Of a DNA stretch of 64,000 nt, positions 18,113 to 26,185 are shown in pieces. The translations under genes and the position numbers were made by a program. Numbering within the stretch: the first letter of the stretch is position 1; each line of letters begins with the position of its first letter. The stretch covers positions 434,001 to 498,000 of the forward strand of contig CAURZK010000001.1 in NCBI GenBank assembly GCA_963529855.1, given 5' to 3'. Source of the DNA: 34-65-8 sp963529855 (GTDB lineage Bacteria > Pseudomonadota > Alphaproteobacteria > Sphingomonadales > Sphingomonadaceae). A model generated the notes under the pieces. The model was not told the origin of the DNA, ran no database searches, and saw only the letters and a program-made list of their open reading frames with translations.

Positions 18113-19017
18113 TGGGACAGTCTCCAGTCGAAGCTGAAGGCAGTGACGTTCCTCCAGGCTTCGTAATATTCGCTCGGTAAATCGAAAGGCGCGGCCAGTT
18201 GGACCGCCCGGATTGCCTGCTCGGCATGGCGCCCGGCCTGTGCGCGGTTGGTGTCGTTGACTCCGGTCTGGCGCACGACGCTGGGCCGACCGGCCAGGGA
18301 TCCGTCCTCGTTCAAACGGAACCGCAGGACGGTGACGATGTCCTCGACCTCCGGCCCGCTGGGCGGCTGCCAGTGCGGCTTGATCTCTCGCGCCATGCCA
18401 TCGACCAGCGATGCGCGCACGCTCGCGCCGATCTGGCTGGCGGGGGTGCGGGTTTCGGCGGTCCGTGTGCTGCTGCCGCTGCCGGCAAGGAAATCGTCGC
18501 CGATGCGACTGCCGCCGGTGCGCGCGGGTGTCGAGGGGCGCGGTGCTGGACGCGTGGCTTCACGCGGCGCAGGACGCGCGGTTTCGCGTGGCGCAGGACG
18601 CGCGGTTTCGCGTGGCTGAGGGCGTGCCGTCTCACGGGGGCGAGGTTCCGGCCGGGCTGTCTCGCGCGGGCGCGGGGCCGGTCGGGTGGTCTCGCGCGGG
18701 CGGGGCGGCGGCGGCGTAGTAGCGACCGGACGCGGCGCCGGGATCGGCACCGGCGCGGCAGCGGGAATGGGCTCGGGCGGCGCGGGTTCAGGAGCCAGGG
18801 TCGGGGCGATCGCGGCCCGGCTTTCGGAAACCGGTTCGGGCGCGGTCGACGTCATCCCGACTTCGCTGGTCAGGTTGACCGTCATGCGTTCGGGCATGGG
18901 CGGCGGATCGCGCGGGCTTGGCTGGACCAGCAACACGGCCGCAAGGGCGGCGTGCAGCGCCAGCGCCACACCCAGGCCGACCTTCTCTTCCCTGCGGAGC
19001 GTTGCTTCCTGCATCAT
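18109..19017 (-). CDS. tolA: TolA-like energy-transducing protein with Pro/Arg repeats
   Basis: This inner-membrane TolA/TonB-like protein of 302 aa transmits proton-motive force from TolQR to TolB-Pal. An N-terminal membrane helix at about residues 12-31 (VGLGVALALHAALAAVLLV) carries the small-residue face and a histidine typical of TolA. It is followed by a long proline/arginine-rich spacer with about seven RPRET/RPxPRET units (about residues 105-165), and a C-terminal TolA/TonB-like domain (about 205-300; DGMAREIKPHWQPPSGPEV). The usual alpha-helical Ala/Lys domain II is replaced by a polyproline-type rod. It is identified mainly by position between tolR and tolB. Confidence 0.88.
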   Translation of the reverse strand: MMQEATLRREEKVGLGVALALHAALAAVLLVQPSPRDPPPMPERMTVNLTSEVGMTSTAPEPVSESRAAIAPTLAPEPAPPEPIPAAAPVPIPAPRPVATTPPPPRPRETTRPAPRPRETARPEPRPRETARPQPRETARPAPRETARPAPREATRPAPRPSTPARTGGSRIGDDFLAGSGSSTRTAETRTPASQIGASVRASLVDGMAREIKPHWQPPSGPEVEDIVTVLRFRLNEDGSLAGRPSVVRQTGVNDTNRAQAGRHAEQAIRAVQLAAPFDLPSEYYEAWRNVTAFSFDWRLSQ

Positions 19018-19025
19018 CGTCTCGG

Positions 19026-19463
<438 letters not shown>

Positions 19464-19464
19464 G

Positions 19465-20166
19465 TTACAGGCGCTCCAGTTCGCGGCTCAGGCTGCCATG
19501 GAAGCGGTCGGCGAAGCGCTGCAACCGGGCCTGGAGCACGTCCACCGCGTGGCTGAAACGGTTGTAGGCGATCACTGCCGGAATGGCCGCGAACAGGCCG
19601 ATGGCGGTGGCGAACAGTGCCTCCGAAATGCCCGGCGCCACGACTGCGAGCGAGCTGCTTTCCTGCGCGCCGATCTGGAAGAAGCTGTTCATGATCCCCC
19701 ATACGGTGCCGAACAGACCAACGAACGGCGCGACAGCGCCGGTGGTGGCAAGGAAATTGAGCCGTTCGGCCAGCGTATCGGCTTCCTGCGCGACCTGGCT
19801 TTCCATCGCCAGCGCCATGCGTTGGCGCAGGCCATCGCGGTCCTTGATCCCGTTCTTGATGGAGCTGCGCCATTCGGCCATCCCTGCATGGGCGACCCGC
19901 GCCGGCGGAATATCGCGTTTCGCGCGGCTTTTCATGAAGGTGTCGAAGTCGTCGGCTTCCCAGAAGTCGGCTTCGAACGCATCCGCCCGGCGGCGTACCC
20001 CGGCCATGCGGACACTGAACGACACGATGATCATCCACGTCCAGACGCTCGCCAGGATCAGCCCGATCATGACCGCCTGGACGACGATGTCGGCGTCGAG
20101 GAACAATTGCACCGGGTCGAGCCGGTTCGGCGCGGCGGCGACGGCAAGCAGATCGATCGTGGTCAT
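19465..20166 (-). CDS. tolQ: Tol-Pal system protein TolQ (ExbB/MotA family)
   Basis: This 233-aa inner-membrane motor subunit has three membrane segments. The first lies near residues 25-45 (VVQAVMIGLILASVWTWMII); the other two are in the C-terminal half (TTGAVAPFVGLFGTVWGIM and EALFATAIGLFAAIPAVIAY) with the conserved GLxGTVWGIM channel motif. The start at 20166 was chosen because it overlaps the ybgC stop as ATGA; the frame is open 48 bp further inside ybgC. Confidence 0.96.
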   Translation of the reverse strand: MTTIDLLAVAAAPNRLDPVQLFLDADIVVQAVMIGLILASVWTWMIIVSFSVRMAGVRRRADAFEADFWEADDFDTFMKSRAKRDIPPARVAHAGMAEWRSSIKNGIKDRDGLRQRMALAMESQVAQEADTLAERLNFLATTGAVAPFVGLFGTVWGIMNSFFQIGAQESSSLAVVAPGISEALFATAIGLFAAIPAVIAYNRFSHAVDVLQARLQRFADRFHGSLSRELERL

Positions 20167-20636
20167 GCAGCCTCTTCTTCGGGAGTGAGAACGGTCTGGA
20201 AGGCTTCCCGCCATGCGGCGGGCTGGCGGACGGGGCGGCCGTCAGGTGCGACGAAGCCGACCCTGAACGTCGCTTCTGTCAGGAGTTCACGATTGCCGCC
20301 CGATGAACGGTAGGCCTTCTGATGCATGCGGCAGCTCGCCGCGCGCATTTCGGTGCAGCGTGTTTCGATCACCACGTCATCATCGAGCTTCGCGGGGCGC
20401 AGAAAGCGCATCGAAAGGTCCGCGACGGCATAGGCGCCCTCGCCCGCCTCGATCGCGGACCGCTGGTCTATGCCGAGCACGCGCAGGAGATCGGATCGGG
20501 CGCGTTCGAACCAGCGCAGGTAATTGGCGTGATACGTCACGCCCGACAGATCGGTATCCTCGTAATAGACCCGCACCGCATAAAGGTGCCGGGTGCCATC
20601 GAGGACGCCGCCGGGGGGAGTTGGGCCGCTGGTCAT
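20163..20636 (-). CDS. ybgC: YbgC-type acyl-CoA thioesterase
   Basis: This 157-aa cytosolic hot-dog thioesterase is the usual first gene of tol-pal operons and acts on short acyl-CoA or acyl-ACP. The signature VYYEDTDLSGVTYHANYLRW contains the catalytic aspartate and the following Tyr/His/Asn residues. The gene heads the tolQRAB-pal operon, overlapping tolQ by 4 bp. Confidence 0.95.
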   Translation of the reverse strand: MTSGPTPPGGVLDGTRHLYAVRVYYEDTDLSGVTYHANYLRWFERARSDLLRVLGIDQRSAIEAGEGAYAVADLSMRFLRPAKLDDDVVIETRCTEMRAASCRMHQKAYRSSGGNRELLTEATFRVGFVAPDGRPVRQPAAWREAFQTVLTPEEEAA

Positions 20637-20713
20637 CGCACGGGGCCCTTAACCCGCACTCGACTCGCGGGGCAAGGCTTGCGACGAAATGAGTTTCCCG
20701 ATCGGCGGTTCGT

Positions 20714-21094
20714 CTACGACCGCGCCAGCATCGGCCCCAGCGGATGTCCGCCAAATATGTGAACATGCAGGTGCGGGACTTCCTGATGCCCATGCCCGCC
20801 GATATTCGCGAGCAGGCGGTATCCGGGTTCGACCAACCCCTTCATCCGCGCGACATGGCCCACGGCACGGACGAAGCCGGCGATTTCCTCGGCATTGGCT
20901 CGGGCGGAAAAATCGTCCCAGCTGACCCATGCGCCCTTCGGCACGACCAGCGTATGGATCGCGGCTTGCGGATTGATATCCTCGAACGCCAGCGCCCATT
21001 CGTCCTCGTAAACGCGGGTGCACGGGATCTCGCCGCGCAGGATCTTGGCGAACACGTTCTGGTCGTCATAGGGCTGGGTCGCATCGATCGGCAT
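20714..21094 (-). CDS. HIT domain nucleotide hydrolase
   Basis: This 126-aa protein of the HINT branch hydrolyses purine nucleoside phosphoramidates. The active-site histidine triad is present as HLHVHIFGG near residue 110, and the N-terminal IFAKILRGEIP-type element is present as VFAKILRGEIPCTRVYED. Its start overlaps the hisE stop by one base (TAATG), placing it at the end of the histidine operon, an arrangement that is common in alphaproteobacteria. Confidence 0.95.
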   Translation of the reverse strand: MPIDATQPYDDQNVFAKILRGEIPCTRVYEDEWALAFEDINPQAAIHTLVVPKGAWVSWDDFSARANAEEIAGFVRAVGHVARMKGLVEPGYRLLANIGGHGHQEVPHLHVHIFGGHPLGPMLARS

Positions 21095-21420
21095 TACTGG
21101 CTCCTCACCTCGTTCCGGGCGGCCTTTTCCTCAAGACCTGAAACACCCTCGCGCCGGTCGAGTTCGGCCATCACTTCGCTTAGCGGCACGTCCTTTTCCG
21201 CCAGCAGCACGGTCAGGTGGAACAGCACGTCGGCCGCTTCCCCCACCAGTTCGGCCCGGCTGCCCGACAGGGCGGCGACAATCGTCTCGACCGCCTCTTC
21301 GCCCAGCTTGCGCGCAATCACCGGGGCCCCGCGTGCATGCAGGCTGGCGACGTAGCTGGCACCGGGATCGGCATCGAGACGTTGGCGGATAGTGGCTTCA
21401 AGGCGGGTCAGCGTGTCCAT
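21094..21420 (-). CDS. hisE: Phosphoribosyl-ATP pyrophosphatase
   Basis: This enzyme of the second step of histidine biosynthesis converts PR-ATP to PR-AMP. At 108 aa it is the stand-alone HisE form, all-alpha MazG-like, with metal-binding acidic residues in KLGEEAVETIVAA and ELVGEAADVLFHL. It follows hisF on the same strand but is separated from it by a small PEP-CTERM gene and a hairpin, and it is coupled to the HIT gene. Confidence 0.96.
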   Translation of the reverse strand: MDTLTRLEATIRQRLDADPGASYVASLHARGAPVIARKLGEEAVETIVAALSGSRAELVGEAADVLFHLTVLLAEKDVPLSEVMAELDRREGVSGLEEKAARNEVRSQ

Positions 21421-21451
21421 GCCGGCTGCATGGAAGCACGGGCCGCGCTGG

Positions 21452-21622
21452 TCAATCCTCGCGCGTGCGGCGGCGTCGCGCAGCGATCCGGCCGATTATC
21501 ACGCCGCCCACGCCAAGGCCCAGCAGCGCCATGTTGCTCGGCTCGGCAATCTGCACGCCGGACCAGGCCTGAGCGGGTCCTGCGGCCAGCGCCGCGACGA
21601 TGATGGTAACCCCCGTTCGCAT
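21452..21622 (-). CDS. 56-aa PEP-CTERM sorting-signal protein
   Basis: This tiny exported protein consists of a signal peptide (VTIIVAALAAGPAQA), about ten mature residues (WSGVQIA), and a PEP-CTERM sorting tail with EPSN, a hydrophobic helix (MALLGLGVGGVIIG) and an arginine cluster (RIAARRRR). Such tails are recognised by exosortase (XrtA/EpsH), which is not in this window. There is almost no mature domain, so the peptide may be an anchor or signal itself. It is inserted between hisF and hisE. The frame is open far upstream over hisF, but the ATG at 21622 is the only start giving a signal peptide. Confidence 0.7.
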   Translation of the reverse strand: MRTGVTIIVAALAAGPAQAWSGVQIAEPSNMALLGLGVGGVIIGRIAARRRRTRED

Positions 21623-21661
21623 GGCCCACCCAGCGCACAGGCCGAGGCTGGGGGCAACTGC

Positions 21662-21688
21662 GAAAATCACCCCGTCCCGCTGCGGGAC
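21662..21688 (-). terminator. Hairpin after hisF
   Basis: GTCCCG-CTG-CGGGAC (21674-21688) forms a 6-bp stem, followed on the minus strand by GGGGTGATTTTCG. It could end or attenuate hisBHAF transcription before the PEP-CTERM gene. Confidence 0.45.
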
Positions 21689-21705
21689 CGCATCAAAACA
21701 ATGCG

Positions 21706-22464
21706 TTAGGCCCGTGCAGGCAGGCCCGCCGCCCGCAAGGCAGCATGTGCTTCGGCGATGGTGTGGGTGCCGAAGTGGAAGATCGATGCGGCCAGCACTG
21801 CACTGGCGTGACCTTCGGTTACTCCCTCCACCAGGTGCGCCAGCGTACCGACCCCGCCGCTCGCCACCACCGGCACCGGCACAGTGTCCGCGATCGCGCG
21901 CGTCAGGGCAAGATCGTAACCGCGCTGCGTGCCGTCGCCATCCATCGACGTGACCAGCAGTTCGCCTGCACCAAGCTCTGCCAGCCGCACGGCGTGGTCG
22001 AGCGCGTCGATCCCGGTCGCGCGCCGCCCGCCGTGGGTGAAGACTTCCCAATGATCGCCGACCCGCCGCGCATCCACGCTGGCGACGACGCACTGGCTGC
22101 CGAAGCGCGCGGCAATTTCTCCCACCAGTTCGGGCCGCGTGACGGCAGCGCTGTTCACCGCGACCTTGTCCGCCCCCGCCAGTAGCAGCGCGCGGGCATC
22201 TTCGACGCTGCGCACCCCGCCGCCCACGGTCAGCGGCATGAAGCATACCGCCGCGGTGCGCGCGACCACGTCGAGCAAGGTCCCGCGCCCTTCATGGCTG
22301 GCGGATATGTCTAAGAAGCACAGCTCGTCCGCGCCCGCCGCGTCATAAGCTCGCGCCTGCTCAACCGGGTCGCCAGCGTCTTTCAGATCGACGAAGTTCA
22401 CGCCCTTGACCACGCGGCCGTCGGCCACGTCGAGGCAAGGGATCACGCGAATGCGGACGGTCAT
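21706..22464 (-). CDS. hisF: Imidazole glycerol phosphate synthase, cyclase subunit
   Basis: This TIM-barrel subunit (252 aa) works with HisH to make IGP and AICAR from PRFAR. Catalytic Asp is in IPCLDVADGRVVKGVNF near residue 11; the phosphate-binding loops are GGGVRSVEDARALL and ASGGVGTLAHL. The start overlaps the hisA stop by 4 bp. Normal length and complete. Confidence 0.98.
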   Translation of the reverse strand: MTVRIRVIPCLDVADGRVVKGVNFVDLKDAGDPVEQARAYDAAGADELCFLDISASHEGRGTLLDVVARTAAVCFMPLTVGGGVRSVEDARALLLAGADKVAVNSAAVTRPELVGEIAARFGSQCVVASVDARRVGDHWEVFTHGGRRATGIDALDHAVRLAELGAGELLVTSMDGDGTQRGYDLALTRAIADTVPVPVVASGGVGTLAHLVEGVTEGHASAVLAASIFHFGTHTIAEAHAALRAAGLPARA

Positions 22465-23189
22465 GCCTTGTTTGCCATCGCGATCGCCGCGGCAAGGTCC
22501 AGCCGCCCCTCGTAAAGCGCCCGGCCCGTAATCACGCCTTCGATCCCGTTGTTCGCGTGCATCGACAGGATATAGATATCGTCGATACCCTTCACCCCGC
22601 CGCTGGCGATCACCGGAATATCCACGCGGCGGGCGAGATCGACCGTCGCTTCGATATTCACGCCCTTGAGCAGCCCATCGCGGCCGATGTCGGTGAACAG
22701 CAGGCTGGCGACGCCAGCATCCTCGAACCGTCGGGCAAGGTCGACCACGGCGACATCGGAAACCTCGGCCCAGCCTTCGGTCGCGACCATGCCGTCGCGC
22801 GCGTCGACCGCCACTACGACCCCGCCGGGATATGCGCGCGCCATGTCCTTGACGAACTCGGGATCCTTCAGCGCGGCGGAGCCCATCACCACGCGCGCAA
22901 CGCCCAGATCGAACCAGCCGTCGACCGCCTCGCGCGTGCGGATGCCGCCGCCCAATTGCACATAGCCGGGAAAAGCCGCGACGATCGCCTCGACCGCCTC
23001 GCGGTTTTCGGCTTGGCCCGCGAAGCTGCCGTCGAGATCGACGACGTGAAGATGCTGCGCGCCAGCCTCCGCAAACAGCCGTGCCTGCGCCGCCGGGTCC
23101 TGCCCGTAGACGGTGGCACGGTCCATGTCGCCTTCGGCAAGGCGCACGACCTCGCCCCGTTTCAGGTCGATGGCAGGAAACACGATCAT
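22461..23189 (-). CDS. hisA: ProFAR isomerase (HisA)
   Basis: This TIM-barrel enzyme of 242 aa opens the ribose of ProFAR to PRFAR in histidine synthesis. Its N-terminal catalytic Asp is in FPAIDLKRGEVVRLAEG, with phosphate loops GGGIRTREAVDGWF and ASGGVKGIDD. It lies 10 bp after hisH and overlaps hisF by 4 bp. Confidence 0.98.
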   Translation of the reverse strand: MIVFPAIDLKRGEVVRLAEGDMDRATVYGQDPAAQARLFAEAGAQHLHVVDLDGSFAGQAENREAVEAIVAAFPGYVQLGGGIRTREAVDGWFDLGVARVVMGSAALKDPEFVKDMARAYPGGVVVAVDARDGMVATEGWAEVSDVAVVDLARRFEDAGVASLLFTDIGRDGLLKGVNIEATVDLARRVDIPVIASGGVKGIDDIYILSMHANNGIEGVITGRALYEGRLDLAAAIAMANKA

Positions 23190-23199
23190 GCCGGATACC

Positions 23200-23829
23200 T
23201 CAGGGCCGCCACGCCAAAAACCTTTCGAGCACGCCGAGGCCGTAGGCCTGGCTCTTTTCCGGGTGGAACTGCACCCCGATCATGTTGTCGCGCGCCACCG
23301 CCGCGACCAGCCCGCCGCCATGGTCAGTCATGGCGGCAACGTCCTGACCATCTTCAGCGGCAAAGTGATAGGAGTGAAGGAAATAGGCCTCGCCGGGCGC
23401 GATCACCGCGTGATCGGCCGCATGCGGCAGCGGCGCGACGTCGTTCCAGCCCATGTGCGGGATCTTGATCGCAGGGTCGGTCCGCTCGATCGGGCGAACC
23501 TCGCCCGCGATCCAGCCGAGGCCCGGCGTGCTGCCATGTTCGAGCCCCCGGCTCGCCATCAGCTGCATGCCGACGCAAATGCCCAAAAACGGCACGCCTG
23601 CATGAAACACGCGGTCCTCCAGCGCCTCCACCATGCCGGGCACATCGTTCAGCCCGCGCGCGCAGGCGCGGAACGAGCCAACGCCGGGGAGCACGATTCG
23701 CTTTGCCCCGCGCACCAGCGCCGGGTCGGCGGTAACCTGCACCCGCTCGGCGCCGGCCGCAATCAGCGCGTTGTGGACCGACCGGAGATTGCCAGCGCCG
23801 TAATCGATCAGCGCGATGGCCTCAGCCAC
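23200..23829 (-). CDS. hisH: Imidazole glycerol phosphate synthase, glutaminase subunit
   Basis: This class I glutamine amidotransferase of 209 aa supplies ammonia to HisF. The nucleophilic cysteine is in GICVGMQLMASRG, and the His/Glu pair in GVQFHPEKSQ, so the triad is intact. The N-terminal IDYGAGNLRSVHNAL is typical. Its start lies inside the hisB 3' end (8-bp overlap). Confidence 0.98.
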   Translation of the reverse strand: MAEAIALIDYGAGNLRSVHNALIAAGAERVQVTADPALVRGAKRIVLPGVGSFRACARGLNDVPGMVEALEDRVFHAGVPFLGICVGMQLMASRGLEHGSTPGLGWIAGEVRPIERTDPAIKIPHMGWNDVAPLPHAADHAVIAPGEAYFLHSYHFAAEDGQDVAAMTDHGGGLVAAVARDNMIGVQFHPEKSQAYGLGVLERFLAWRP

Positions 23830-24415
23830 CGAGCTGCCCCTTGGTGCTGGGGATCGCGTTCCCCTTGCGCGGGTCGAGTTCCACCGCCTGGCGCATGGCG
23901 CGGGCGAAGCCCTTGTAAATCGCTTCGCAGATATGGTGGTTGTTGGTACCGTAGAGAAGCTCGATGTGCAGCGTCAGACCCGCGGTCTGGGCGACCGAAT
24001 GGAACCAGTGCTCGATCAGCTCCGTATCCCACTCGCCCAGCTTGGTCTGCGAAAAGCCCGCGCGCCAGACCAGATAGGGCCGCCCGGAAATGTCGAGCGC
24101 GACGCGGGCAAGCGTCTCGTCCATCGGGGAATGGGCCGTGCCGTAACGCCCGATCCCGCCCTTATCGCCCAGCGCTTGTGCCAGTGCCTGGCCCAGCGCA
24201 AGCGCGCTATCCTCGGTCGTGTGGTGCTGGTCGACATGCAGATCGCCCGTCACCTTCATCGTCACGTCGATCAGCGAATGGCGGCTGAACTGTTCGACCA
24301 TGTGGTCGAGGAAGCCGATGCCGGTGGCGACGTCGTAGGTGCCCGTCCCGTCGAGATTGACCTCAACCAGGATTCGCGTTTCCGCGGTGTTGCGTTCGAT
24401 CCGTCCGGTGCGCAT
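23822..24415 (-). CDS. hisB: Imidazoleglycerol-phosphate dehydratase
   Basis: This manganese enzyme of 197 aa is the monofunctional form, without a phosphatase domain. Metal-binding motifs are DLHVDQHHTTEDSALALGQA and the later LLYGTNNHHICEAIYKGF. It is the first gene of the histidine cluster and is divergent from sspB, so the promoter lies in the 110 bp between them. Confidence 0.98.
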   Translation of the reverse strand: MRTGRIERNTAETRILVEVNLDGTGTYDVATGIGFLDHMVEQFSRHSLIDVTMKVTGDLHVDQHHTTEDSALALGQALAQALGDKGGIGRYGTAHSPMDETLARVALDISGRPYLVWRAGFSQTKLGEWDTELIEHWFHSVAQTAGLTLHIELLYGTNNHHICEAIYKGFARAMRQAVELDPRKGNAIPSTKGQLGG

Positions 24416-24525
24416 GCGCGCCCGCTATAGGGGCAGCGCGGCGCACGCAACACCAGTATGCGTGACCTGCACTAAAGCCGCGCTAGGGACTTGACCGCGC
24501 GCCGCTCCACGGCCACCTAGCGCGC

Positions 24526-25011
24526 ATGAGCGACGAAACGCCCGACAGCCTGATCCCCTACGACGAGATCGTGCAGGAGGCGCTGCGCGCGGTCGTCGGC
24601 CGCGTGCTGGGCGAAGTGCAGCACAGCGGTGGCAGCCTGCCCGGCAACCACCACTTCTATATCACCTTCAAGACAGCGGCACGCGGGGTGAACATCCCGC
24701 CGCACCTGCGCGAACGGTTCCCCGACGAAATGACGATCGTGCTCCAGAACAAGTTCTGGGACCTGAAGGTAGGCGAAGACGGATTCGAGGTCGGCCTCAG
24801 CTTCAACCAGGTGCCGACCAAGCTGGCGATCCCGTTCTCGGCGATCACCGCTTTCGTCGATCCGGCGGTCGATTTCGGCCTGCAGTTCCAGGCCAGCGTC
24901 CCCGATATGGCGCCAGAACCGCACGAAGACGCTGAAAACGATGCGGCCGAGCGTATCGAGAGCGACGATGGATCGAATGTCGTCACTGTGGATTTCGGTC
25001 GCAAGAAGTAG
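24526..25011 (+). CDS. sspB: SspB-family ClpXP adaptor
   Basis: This 161-aa protein delivers ssrA-tagged and other substrates to the ClpXP protease. It has the alphaproteobacterial SspB fold (HFYITFKTAARGVNIPPHLR, then FPDEMTIVLQNKFWDLKV, then LSFNQVPTKLAIPF), followed by an acidic disordered tail and a short C-terminal segment (NVVTVDFGRKK) that would dock on the ClpX N-domain. It is divergent from hisB. Confidence 0.93.
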   Translation: MSDETPDSLIPYDEIVQEALRAVVGRVLGEVQHSGGSLPGNHHFYITFKTAARGVNIPPHLRERFPDEMTIVLQNKFWDLKVGEDGFEVGLSFNQVPTKLAIPFSAITAFVDPAVDFGLQFQASVPDMAPEPHEDAENDAAERIESDDGSNVVTVDFGRKK

Positions 25012-25049
25012 CGCGAAAGCGGGGTCGCACCCGCGCCGAAGGGGGCCCC

Positions 25050-25457
25050 ATGGCCAAGGGTAAACACATCACCGACACGCTGGCGTCCGGCATTTCCAAG
25101 GCTGGCGGCAATACCAGAACGGGCAAAGTGCCCGGCCCCAGCCCGAATCCCGCGACCAATGCGCTGATTCACGACATCGCACTGCGCAGCGCCGGCCGGA
25201 TCGCGCGCCTCGCGCTGGAGAAGGGCCTGCTGGGCAAGCGTTACGGCGCCCAGTTTGCCAAGGAAGCGGTGGAGAACCGCTCGCTCCTCCACACGGTCGC
25301 CGCCTATGGCGTGACCAAGATCGCCACGCGTTCCGTACCGGGTGCGGCGCTGGTCGGCGGTGGGCTGCTGCTGAAGACGCTTTACGACCGCACCCAGTCG
25401 CGCCGCGAGGCACGCCGGGCCGGAGACAAGGCGCTGGCCCAACAGGCCGAGGAATAA
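25050..25457 (+). CDS. Conserved protein of unknown function
   Basis: This basic protein of 135 aa has no recognised motif. It has a Gly/Pro-rich start (KAGGNTRTGKVPGPSPNPAT), then a region of amphipathic helices (ALRSAGRIARLALEKGLLG) and a glycine-rich hydrophobic segment (GAALVGGGLLLKTLYDRT) that could be a membrane-associated helix. It is positioned between sspB and gmk with short spacers, so it may be co-transcribed with either. Confidence 0.7.
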   Translation: MAKGKHITDTLASGISKAGGNTRTGKVPGPSPNPATNALIHDIALRSAGRIARLALEKGLLGKRYGAQFAKEAVENRSLLHTVAAYGVTKIATRSVPGAALVGGGLLLKTLYDRTQSRREARRAGDKALAQQAEE

Positions 25458-25507
25458 GCGCCCGGCCCGGTCTTGATTTCGTCATGCCTTCGCGCGCATG
25501 AGCGCGC

Positions 25508-26155
25508 ATGGCCGACCACACCCCCCGCCGCCCGGATCTCGCTCGACGCGGGCTCATGCTCATCCTCTCCTCGCCTTCGGGCGCGGGCAAGACCACGATT
25601 TCGCGCATGCTGCTGGATGCGGACGAGGAAATCCGCCTGTCGGTGTCGGCCACGACACGCCCCCCGCGCCCGGGGGAGAAGGACGGGGTACACTATCAGT
25701 TCGTTTCCGATGCCGAATTCGACCGCATGGTGGAAGAAGACGACTTCTACGAATGGGCGCACGTGTTCGGCCACCGTTATGGCACGCCCAAGGGCGCGAT
25801 CCGCGCCGGGCTGAAGGATGGGCAGGATTTCCTGTTCGACATCGACTGGCAAGGCACCCAGCAGCTTTACCAGAAGGATCAGCAGGACGTGGTCCGCGTG
25901 TTCATCCTGCCGCCCAGCCTGGACGAACTGCACCGCCGCCTGAAGGCCCGCGCGACCGACAGCGAGCAAGTGATCGCCGGCCGCATGGAACGCGCCCGGG
26001 CCGAAATCAGCCACTGGGACGGATATGACTACGTCGTGGTCAACGACAACGTGAACGTGTGCTTCGAAAAGGTTCGCGAGATCCTCCACGCCGAACGCAT
26101 GAAACGCGCCCGCCAGACCGGCCTGATCGACTTCGTGCGCGGGTTGATGGTCTAG
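25508..26155 (+). CDS. gmk: Guanylate kinase
   Basis: This enzyme phosphorylates GMP to GDP using ATP. The P-loop is SSPSGAGKTT near residue 22; GMP-binding elements include SVSATTRPPRPGEKDGVHYQ and EWAHVFGHRYGTP, and the lid and second-domain motifs are complete. At 215 aa it is of normal length. The last residues LIDFVRGLMV are duplicated 1.2 kb downstream (see the remnant at 27332). No good ribosome site was found, and an alternative start near MLILSSPSG is possible. Confidence 0.97.
   Translation: MADHTPRRPDLARRGLMLILSSPSGAGKTTISRMLLDADEEIRLSVSATTRPPRPGEKDGVHYQFVSDAEFDRMVEEDDFYEWAHVFGHRYGTPKGAIRAGLKDGQDFLFDIDWQGTQQLYQKDQQDVVRVFILPPSLDELHRRLKARATDSEQVIAGRMERARAEISHWDGYDYVVVNDNVNVCFEKVREILHAERMKRARQTGLIDFVRGLMV
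26125..26151 (+). repeat. Direct repeat copy 1, within the gmk 3' end
   Basis: This 27-nt stretch, beginning GATCGACTTCGTGCGCGG, matches 27352-27378 at 26 of 27 positions. The two copies bracket the TonB-C-repeat gene and lie in the same orientation. Confidence 0.85.
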
Positions 26156-26185
26156 CGGTTCCGATCCTGGCGGATCGGACGACCG

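Noticed and set aside
24416..24525. A possible small RNA in the hisB-sspB spacer
   Set aside because: There are no strong hairpins or terminators; it most likely holds only the two divergent promoters.
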